The notes beneath the pieces are model-generated. The model had not been told where the DNA came from, searched no databases, and was given only the letters and a program-made list of their open reading frames with translations. Positions 56,701 through 64,000 of a stretch of DNA of 64,000 nt are shown here, piece after piece. The position numbers and the translations under genes are program-made. Positions within the stretch are counted from its first letter, which is position 1. Every line of letters starts with the position of its first letter. Origin of the DNA: Ananas comosus (Eukaryota > Streptophyta > Magnoliopsida > Poales > Bromeliaceae); NCBI RefSeq assembly GCF_001540865.1, contig NC_033638.1, positions 4,802,465 to 4,866,464 on the forward strand, written 5' to 3'.

Positions 56701-59700
56701 TATTACATAAGGACTAGAAGGAAATTAATTTAGCTGAACTTTTTCATTTGGATTCTCTCTTTTGATGGTTTAAGTACGTCAAATAGTGAACTATGACGGC
56801 TTATCTGTTTATGCAAAATTTAGTGAAAATGGAGTTATCATATCAATTCCAGAATGTTAAAGACCAGCTCATAGACTTGACAAAGGAGTGAAGTAGAAGA
56901 AGCCAGGAGAAGACATTGTGAAGCACTGGGTTGCGCTGAGGAATTGGAAGATAGCATCTCATCTGATTCATAGAAGAAAAAAAGGAAAGTGAACAAGAAG
57001 GGATAGTAAATCTTCAATATGTCATGCTTTGCCCTCAAGAATCCAATTGAACTAAAGTAGGCATATTTTAACAACCCAAAGAAGTAACATTAAAGTCAGA
57101 CGACATGTTTGCCACTTGCAAGTAGGAATGCAAACATTCAAACAAATAGGCTACCTAATAATGTCACACTTTTCGGAATGAAGGACAATCCTTCAGAAGT
57201 CCTAATAAATGTAAAAACATCGTGACAAAATTTTTGAGATGCAGATGCGTCAATCAAGCCAATATGCATGAAGCTCTGAGATCTGATTTTAAGGGAAGAA
57301 AACAAATGTGAAAGGAAATACATAGAAAAACCATAATGCCTAGAAAAGTATGCAAGTAGCCTCATGAATCTGTATAGTATAACATACAATATGCAAACAT
57401 CAATGCTGAGTATTGATCTAAACTTAAATTTTTGGTTGCAATTAGTAGAAGGCATGACAGAGGACCTGCTAAGGCATTAATTGCGGATCAAAATTTATGT
57501 GAGCTGAAGCTGCAGCATGGCATTGATAATATGTCTCACAAAAATATCAAAGATTCACTTACGATCACGATCACACTTGAAAATATTTACATGAAAATCT
57601 AAACTGATCTCTGAAAGGTTTGTTAGAAGAAACTGTCAGCTGAAAATAAATCTTAGAAAAACTATAAGAGACTGCACAGTGAATAATGCTGTAGCATACC
57701 ACTGTAGCAGTACTCTTCAAAGTATTGGATCTAGGATCCTCATATAGCTGAGACCTTACCCTTCCTGGCAGCTCACGCATAAGGAAAGATGAATGCACCT
57801 TGCCTTACATCCAAACAGAACACATCAGCAGGTATAGCTATACGTGGGACTTCAGTCCTTAAGTAACCTAACTTTGGCAATTCATCGTTTGGTAAGTTCC
57901 TAAATTACCCAAAATATGAAACCAGCCCCTGATTGTTATAATTTGGTCAAACTCAACTGAGCTTGACTGAACACTCCGCAAAACTAGAAAACAAATCCCA
58001 AGTGACTGAAGTAATATTGAAATATCCTGGTCTATCAATTATGCTCATCCAATTAAATCCATAAGCTCTATTGTCGCTGACGTCAGCCTTCTATGTTTAG
58101 GTACAATCCAAAAGAAAATTTTGTAATGCAAAATAGATAAGCCTTATCCAACTATAAGATCCAATCTGAAGGACACCTAACAAAACCAAAACCATCATAA
58201 AGCCCAAAAGAAATCATGCCAAAAGAAAGAAAATTAATCCAAGTCCATATATACAAAAGACAAATCATGAAATTATAGTTCAATGAATTACTCAAAATGT
58301 ATATCTTTAAGCTAAACCAACAACATCAAGAAATTTAAGAAGACATTCAAAGAACTAGTGAGTTCACAAATAAGCATTAAAGTCACTATGAGGTGAAAAA
58401 ACCATATGTGATGTATTTACAGTGGAACCAGTTTCCCTACTGGGTCCTCTCGACGTATATAAGTATATAACAAACCTCCTGCAAATGATATACTATAGCT
58501 CTCCACAGGTTTCACAGGTTCCTACTTACATGTACTTTCTAGTCCCAGCCTTTCGCTCATCGATCCAAGTTCTACTAACGTACAGATCACCCTTGTTAAC
58601 AACCATGTGAATGCTGAAAACATCCTCAACTTTAATGGATCTCTGAATACAGACACGAGTTGCACAAAATGGTCTTTCAATAGAGAAGAATCACTAAGGA
58701 GAATTCACTAAGTGATAGCAGTAATTTCAGTATCTCTATGTGCATCCAATTTCATGATGAATAAATAGACAATGCAGTAGATAATGTGGAACTTAAAATT
58801 AATCAGAAGCGTCAAATCATTGAATCTGCAAAGTTTGGTGATTACAATTTTAATCTAATGAAATAAACATTGATATCATGTAGTTGCAAGCAGCAATTTG
58901 TGACTGTTAAAAAGTACCATATTGCAAACAGAGACGTCTAATTAGAAAAGTAACTCACTTGTATGCTTGTGCTAAGTGGCCATATTCCACAGCAAGATCT
59001 GAATTGCTCTGTTCTGCCATAATGACCACCGTCTTGAAGATCCGGCCGTAGAGCAACCTCCACTCAAGCGCAGTCCGATCCACAGGCCCACTGCAATGCA
59101 TGATCAGCACGACGTTTCCGAAGTGCTTCCTCCACCTAATCAGATTCCCAATCTCATAGTTCACCGTTCCAGTCTCCTCCACGCCAAGATGGACCGAGGG
59201 CAACTTCTTGGGGACAAACTCCCTCCGATCTCCGTGCCCGATGGTCGCCCTCGGCCGATCAATCTCCAACGACATCAGCCTCGGCTGCCGATATCCAACC
59301 GAGAGCAGGTCCTGCAGCCAAGCCGCCGTGAACTTCACATCCTGCTCCCCCCAGAAGCCCTCCTCCGCCATCGCATAGCTTAGATGAAGTATCCGCTCAA
59401 ACAGCGTCTGCTTGTTGGATCTCCACGAGATGAGGAACTTGATAAGACGGCCGACATTGACATGGAGGTCCTTCTCCTCTGCGAAGGGGTAGGACTCCGT
59501 CTTATCCATTCGGTGGATTGTTGGAGGATAAACAGCAACGAAGCCGCCGATCTCCCACAGGATCCTCTGCGCCCAGTAGCCTCTGATCACGTCGGACGCC
59601 ATGGAGCTGACGGAGACAGGGAGCATGAGGCCCCAGAAGGCCTGCGTGTGGAAGATCGTATTGAACGAATTCACGGGAACCATGAGGCCCTGGGGCAGGG

Positions 59701-60676
59701 CAACCTTGGGCGCATCCTCATCGAACCGGATGTCGAAGCCCTCCAGCCCAGAGGACTTTCGGGTGAAGTAGAATACGGAGTCGATATCGGGCAGGCCGTT
59801 GGACAGGCCCTGCTGGATGAACTGCCGGCCGCTGAACACCTCGGTGTAGAACTCCTCGTGGGCAACCTCGCCGACGTTCTCAAGCGGCAGGCCGCGGGGC
59901 CACACGGAGCGCTGGCCGAAGTGGATGTACGGGTTGACGACGGTGCGGTTGGGATTGGCGTGGCTGTACTGGAGCAGAACGGGGTGCCTGGCGGCGGTGG
60001 CCTCGCCGACGAGGTCGACGTCGAAGTGCTTACCGAGGTCGTCGCTCAGGACCTCGGCGCGGGCGTCGGCGTCGAATATGATCTTGGCGCCGTGCTGGAT
60101 GGCGAAGAGGTAGCCGGCGGTCTTGCGAGCGAGGGGGGAGGAGTAGGGCAGGAAGTCGAGGGATCGGAAGCCGAGCAGGGCCTGCCGGTCGAGGGAGAGG
60201 AAGATGGCGCCCTTGAGGGACCAGCCGGCGGGGGTGCGGGAGTCGCCGACGGCGAGGAGCTGCCAGCCCTTGGTGCGGGCGAGGGCGCGGAGGGCGCCGG
60301 TCGGCCGGGACGACGAGGCGGCAACGACGATCCAGCGCTCGGAGCGGAAGGAGGCGTAGCGATCGGAACCGCCGAGGGGCCGGACGGGCGGGACGGCGGC
60401 CCAGTCGATCCGGGGGTAGGGGGCGCGGCTGCCGGCGGTTCGCGAAGCGGAGAGGGTCTTGTCGAGGCAGAGCAGCGCAGCGGTGTCGCCGGCGCTGCGG
60501 AGGAAGAAGAGGGCGGCGACGGTGGCTGCGAGGACCAGGACAGCCAGGATCTTGTAGAAGTTCTCCGAGGCCCAGGTGGAGAAATCCAGGTTCTTCGCGA
60601 AGCGCTGGTGATGCCGAGGAGAAGCTGGAGATGCAGGCGACGAGGGCTTGGGAGCGGCCCGATCTTGGACCAGCAT
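53772..60676 (-). CDS. STL: STELLO-family Golgi protein (DUF288), three exons
   Basis: Exons are 60676-58959, 54480-54354 and 54251-53772, giving 774 residues, close to the usual STELLO length. Donors and acceptors fit GT-AG (AA/GTGAGT, TAAAG/G, AAG/GTATGC, CTCCAG/GTC) and reading frames join exactly. The ATG at 60676 gives MLVQDRAAPKPS, the start expected for the family. Residues about 42-59 form one membrane helix (ILAVLVLAATVAALFFL), making a type II Golgi protein. The lumenal part has a DxD-like FDADA (201-205) and FLFLQDDIIINYWNLL (588-603), consistent with a glycosyltransferase-like fold. In Arabidopsis, STELLO proteins bind cellulose synthases in the Golgi and promote assembly of the complex. 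Exon 1 is strongly GC-rich, exons 2-3 are not. No damage is visible. Which paralogue this is cannot be told. Confidence 0.95.
54481..58958 (-). other. STELLO intron 1 (4478 bp)
   Basis: A long intron with GT donor at 58958 and AG acceptor ending at 54481. It is AT-rich with no convincing inner gene. It carries a 658-bp hAT MITE at 55379-56036. Small open frames inside are short and unlike known proteins. Intron 2 is only 102 bp (54252-54353). Confidence 0.88.
55379..56036. mobile_element. 658-bp hAT MITE with 8-bp TSD in the STELLO intron
   Basis: Flanks ATGGCAAT (55371-55378) and ATGGCAAC (56037-56044) match in 7 of 8 bases, the hAT duplication length. Terminal inverted repeats are CAAGGTTGTAAATAGCGG and CAGTGTTTTAAATAGCGG (reverse complement of the right end), with 3 mismatches in 18. 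Subterminal zones are packed with the self-complementary words tagcgggt, ccgctatagcgg and gcggccgctat, and the centre is AT-rich. No transposase. Confidence 0.88.
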
Positions 60677-60743
60677 TTCTAGATTTATTCTAAATCTAGG
60701 GCGATCCAAAGAAAATGGAGCACTCCGCGATCAAGAGTGGCGG

Positions 60744-60781
<38 letters not shown>

Positions 60782-61085
60782 TCCTTTGTTAACAAGCTCG
60801 CTCTCACCTTCTGTCGGTGTGGGTAATAATTCTTGGTATTAAGGAGGAAGGAGGAGGAGGAGGTGTGAGTGTAGCGGTTGGTGGGAAGGCCCCTCTTTCT
60901 TTCAGTTGAGGTTTCGCTTTCTTTCTTTATCCCCCTCTCTCTTGGCGGTATGCTATGTGTTCATTGTGGGTTACTCCAAGTCCAACTCCTCCGTTTGCAG
61001 CAACAGCTCCTCCCTCTCCAGCGGCCAGATGAGGAAACAGAGAGCATGAAGAATTAGATTCGATATTTTCTGATTTATATAAAAA
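60677..61085 (-). promoter_or_regulatory. STELLO 5' UTR and core promoter
   Basis: On the minus strand a TATA-like tatataaat lies near 61075, followed by a purine- and pyrimidine-rich leader of about 370 nt. The leader contains a minimal upstream ORF, ATG AAC ACA TAG (about 60964-60953), and an (AAC)12 microsatellite (60745-60780). The transcription start is inferred from the TATA position only. Confidence 0.5.
60745..60780. repeat. (GTT)12 microsatellite in the STELLO 5' UTR
   Basis: Twelve GTT units on the plus strand, (AAC)12 in the transcript. CAA-type repeats in leaders are usually unstructured. Likely polymorphic. Confidence 0.95.
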
Positions 61086-61912
61086 AAAAAAAAAATTCTC
61101 TTATTTGTGTTCCTAATTTACAGAGCATGTGCGCTCTATTTGCGGGTGTTGAGAAGAAGGGCAGAGCACTGCTGCAGCTCAGCAAGTCAACTGCAAGCCG
61201 CTTCGAGAAGTGTCGGTGTGGCGATCTCAATCGTGTGGGTGCGGAAGTATCGGTTATCGGGTCGGATTCACATCTAGAATCGATGGGCTGGGAAGAAATA
61301 TATCTTTTTTTGGGATTGCCAAGAGTGTGCACTGTGTATGGTAGAAAAACGCGCAGTAAAAAAAATTTTAGACTACAGTAAAAACTTTTTTTGTCCTTTC
61401 ACGTGTCTCAATTACCAATATTAAAGTATATATATTATGTCGTAGCCGATATAACTGGAGTGGTGATACAATAGCTTCATCAGATCTTAAAATAGCTTCT
61501 CCTCTCTTGTGTCGCTGCAACACCTAACATCCTAACCCATGATTCACCATCCAATAAGGTACACCATATGATGAGTGCGGTAACATTGCATCTTCTTTGC
61601 ACCACGATGATAAAGAAATTGCGGGCTAATCCCACTTTATTTTGCTAACTATAATGTACTGAAATTCAGTATAATATACCAAACTTTAACCAAATTAGAA
61701 ATGTGAAGATTAAAATCATATTAAACATGATTAAAATAGGTTTGGAGAAATTTGGGCCGTGTTTGAAACGAGTTAGAATCAATTCATCAAAACGGAGCTT
61801 TGAAAGAAGTAAAAATTTGACGCCCGAAAAAGTATTTCGCATAGCCAAAATCTTTCGAATCATCCGACCAAGTGCCCGATTCTAGCAAATGCTCTACCGC
61901 AAGCAAGGGTTT
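61086..61912. other. STELLO upstream region
   Basis: AT-rich non-coding DNA with a poly(A) tract next to the TATA-like site. A short frame (61127-61381) lacks similarity that I recognise. Distal promoter elements could not be picked out by eye. Confidence 0.45.
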
Positions 61913-62131
61913 TGTCACGCCCCGGGACTAGACGGAGGCCCGCCCGGTGCGTGTCCAGACCCGCCATATGTCTGCACATATAAGGCGTCTACAATAAGGC
62001 GATATAAATAATAATAATAAGCAAATATCTAGAGATATCAGAGTAAGTAGCAGCTAAATTCTAACAACAAGTAGAATGAAAGAACACTAAACCAGTATGA
62101 TAAAACATAGAGTGATACATCGTAATGTCTC
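61913..62131 (-). repeat. Fragment of an older LTR (TGTCACGCCCC end)
   Basis: Begins TGTCACGCCCCGGGACTAG, the same terminal text as solo LTR C in plus-strand reading, then diverges. It is cut at 62131 by the LTR of the gypsy element to the right. Probably the end of a minus-strand LTR whose rest lies beyond the younger insertion, outside the window. Confidence 0.5.
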
Positions 62132-62859
62132 TGTTGAGCGAATTAGGTGCGGACAGGTGGTACGCCGGTATTCCCTTCAAAGGCATCAATCTGGCCGTGC
62201 ACCAGGAGCACCGGAAAAGTTTTAAAGTAAACCGTCGCGCCAATTGAAGGAAGTTACAATAACTGCATGCGGTTCCGATTGGCTGGAGGTGGTCCTGGAT
62301 ATTAGGAGATAGTTGGCGATCGTGTAAGAGCAATAATTGATCACGGGGCGATCTATAAATAGATCAACAACGCCCTAAAAAAGGGTCTTTTCTCCTGTGA
62401 ACAAAAGGCCACCCTTAATTCCTCGCAATTTTTTGCATTTTCTAGGAGTAGTCTACTTGTAACTTTTCTCTTCCAGTATTTACTGTTCTTTCTAGGAGTA
62501 GTCCGCAAAGTAGATCAACCGAGTTGCATGCCATCCGGCACACTCGACCCATGTACTTCCTTCCACTCAATATAAAGGCATTTCGGCTCTTGAAGCCGAT
62601 CCATTCCTTTGTTCTCTAATCATTCGGCTCCTCGGCCGACTTCGGTTCTTGTTCGGTCCGTACACTCGGCTCATCCCGCTGAACCAAATTTACTGTAGAA
62701 GTTTCGAACCCGGCTGATTTGATCCCTCATCAGCCTAATCGTTTGATCATTCGAATGGCGCAAACTTCGAGGGTCAATACCATAAGCCGTTTCAATCCCG
62801 ACACGCTTTCGAGAAAGGTCTTTGATCGGGACAAGGACCGGGGATTGTGGCTACCAACA
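62132..62859 (+). repeat. 5' LTR of a young Ty3/gypsy element
   Basis: Taken from TGTTGAGCG to CTACCAACA (inverted termini TGTTG/CAACA), 728 bp. It has a TATA-like ctataaatag at about 62350. It is followed after five bases by a primer site. The 3' LTR lies outside the window, so the left boundary is not confirmed by alignment. Confidence 0.65.
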
Positions 62860-62864
62860 ATTTT

Positions 62865-62882
62865 TGGCACGCCCAGTGGGAC
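62865..62882 (+). promoter_or_regulatory. Primer-binding site of the gypsy element
   Basis: TGGCACGCCCAGTGGGAC follows the LTR end. It resembles the TGGCGCCCA(C/G)...GGG primer sites of large plant gypsy elements (Tat-like). The matching tRNA was not determined. Confidence 0.6.
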
Positions 62883-62915
62883 ACATTTGAGGTAACTTTT
62901 ATTTTTATTAATATA

Positions 62916-64000
62916 ATGACTGACGATAATGCCATGAACTTACGTAATAAGGCCGTTCCTAGAAATTCTGGGAGTGAACAGCCCATCAATTCAGAAAATA
63001 TTGCCGAACGCCAAGCGGTTTTGCCTGCTGAAGGTGAAACTAGCGGCCAATCCGGCCAGCAAGAGCCTAGTTTGGCTCAGGCGCTTGGGCAAATGACTCG
63101 AGTCCTGCAAGTTCTAGATCAAAATAGTCATGCTAGTACTGCAGAGCTAGACGCAGTATTGGTCGCAATCACGGCCTCTAATGAGAATATTGCTCGAATA
63201 GAGAAATTATTAACTCATAATGAACAACCGATAGCAGGTTTACAAGCGCATGTGATTACACCAGTGTTACAAAATCCCGTAACACCGGTAAATGGACAGC
63301 CCCAATACAAGGGGGCACCTTACCAAGCAGCTTATAGACCGGCTGTCGTTAATGCTGATCAACAGCCAGAGATAGCATGGGGGTTATCGCCTCCTCCACC
63401 AGTAGCAGTATATCAGCCCCAAAATGTAGGGGCTAGGGGGCAGGCTCCAAATGTACAAGGGGTTAACGCTGTGGTACAAAATTTCGGTCTGCCGCAAGGA
63501 CCGAATCAAGCACAAGCGCAAGTCCCCTTACAGGGGATTAATAATGAAATATATGCACAGATCGAGGAAGCCATCCGAAATACCTTCGGAGAAGGCGCAA
63601 GGCCGGCAATGCGGCTTGTATTCAGATCACCTTACCCTGCGAATATAGACGCAAAACACCTATACCCGACAAATTGGAAAATGCCAAAGTTCGACAAGTT
63701 TTCTGGGGATGAGACCGAAAATACGGTCGAGCACGTAGCGCGGTTTACAGCACAATGCCGAGAAGCCGCAGCAGACCTATTTTTGAAGTTAAGATTATTC
63801 AATACCTCGCTGACCAAAACGGCTTTCACTTGGTATACAAGTTTGCCGGCTAATTCTATCCGAGATTGGGACGAATTAGAAGAAAAATTTCATGAACAAT
63901 TTTATAGAATGGAACTGAAATTATCGGTTGCCGATTTGGCTCAGTTCAAACAGAGAACGGGCGAATCGGTTGAAGAATATTTGAATAGGTTCAAAACGGC
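62916..64000 (+). CDS. Ty3/gypsy gag, open, runs off the window
   Basis: From ATG 62916 the frame stays open for 361 codons to the window edge, so the 3' end is not seen. Residues about 1-210 are Gln/Pro/Asn-rich with a heptad-like stretch (ITASNENIARIEKLL). Residues about 248-361 form a Retrotrans_gag domain: YPTNWKMPKFDKFSGDE, FLKLRLFNTSLTKTAFTWY, then DELEEKFHEQFYR and the QRTGESVEEYLNRFK motif. This is the capsid-type protein of a gypsy element. Unlike every other retroelement frame here it has no stop or frameshift, so the element may be recent. Pol and lineage are out of view. Confidence 0.88.
   Translation, partial: MTDDNAMNLRNKAVPRNSGSEQPINSENIAERQAVLPAEGETSGQSGQQEPSLAQALGQMTRVLQVLDQNSHASTAELDAVLVAITASNENIARIEKLLTHNEQPIAGLQAHVITPVLQNPVTPVNGQPQYKGAPYQAAYRPAVVNADQQPEIAWGLSPPPPVAVYQPQNVGARGQAPNVQGVNAVVQNFGLPQGPNQAQAQVPLQGINNEIYAQIEEAIRNTFGEGARPAMRLVFRSPYPANIDAKHLYPTNWKMPKFDKFSGDETENTVEHVARFTAQCREAAADLFLKLRLFNTSLTKTAFTWYTSLPANSIRDWDELEEKFHEQFYRMELKLSVADLAQFKQRTGESVEEYLNRFKT

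Noticed and set aside
59384..60682. 432-codon plus-strand open frame
   Set aside because: It is antisense to STELLO exon 1. The GC-rich third positions of exon 1 remove stops on the other strand. Its Gly/Glu/Val-rich text matches no family.
60677..60709. STELLO start eleven codons upstream of MLVQDR
   Set aside because: The codon at 60709 is TTG, not ATG, and the family starts with MLVQDR-type text, so ATG 60676 is used.
61127..61381. 84-codon frame upstream of STELLO (MCALFAGVEKKGRALLQ)
   Set aside because: Preceded by an acceptor-like tttacag, but no homology, partner exon or stable composition supports it as a gene.
1..64000. tRNA and rRNA genes
   Set aside because: I looked for cloverleaf-like and ribosomal text on both strands. 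Only tRNA-like SINE heads and primer-binding sites were seen.

Overview
This is plant nuclear DNA, almost certainly from a commelinid-type monocot. The only clearly functional host gene is a STELLO (DUF288) gene whose first exon is strongly GC-rich at its 5' end, a codon-use gradient typical of monocots. Everything around it is plant transposon sequence: Ty1/copia, Ty3/gypsy, hAT, MULE, PIF/Harbinger, Helitron-like and tRNA-derived SINE elements. I cannot name the species from the sequence.

Layout. (1) 1-5475: a 2.9 kb solo LTR with a perfect 5-bp target duplication, inserted in an older repeat that has a second copy nearby. (2) 5476-7960: remnant of a minus-strand copia element (3' LTR, RNase H, RT). 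(3) 7961-17378: a three-level nest in which an old LTR-like repeat holds a copia element (8970-16932), which holds a 2.4 kb solo LTR (13618-16031). (4) 17379-20796: AT-rich DNA and short tandem duplications. (5) 20797-22591: a compact element with two near-identical LTRs and a minus-strand primer-binding site. (6) 22592-25200: a Helitron-like segment carrying two host-gene fragments. (7) 25200-31500: a proline/alanine-rich open frame split by a 3.46 kb solo LTR, then a 437-codon CCHC/DUF4283-like ORF and a copia gag start. (8) 31500-34164: a WD40 (HOS15-like) fragment and a Helitron candidate containing a 718-bp foldback MULE. (9) 34165-38219: G-rich and CACTA-like DNA, a copia-type LTR and a SINE. 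(10) 38220-43463: a complete but mutated chromovirus with both LTRs, followed by a SINE and a TIR element. (11) 44640-46850: hAT-like DNA and a PIF/Harbinger pseudogene pair. (12) 47330-53000: two related repeat blocks built on arrays of short inverted repeats, further tandem arrays, and a SEN1-type helicase fragment. (13) 53772-61085: the STELLO gene on the minus strand, with a 4.5 kb first intron that holds a hAT MITE. (14) 61913-64000: an old LTR fragment cut by the 5' LTR and open gag of an apparently young Ty3/gypsy element that leaves the window.

The genes do not form a joint pathway. The biology is one cell-wall gene (cellulose synthase complex assembly in the Golgi) in a nested transposon landscape that has also picked up scraps of at least four host genes. 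The least explained signal is the set of hairpin-unit arrays at 47.5-48.7 and 52.3-52.7 kb: stem sequences differ between units while pairing is largely kept around a conserved loop.
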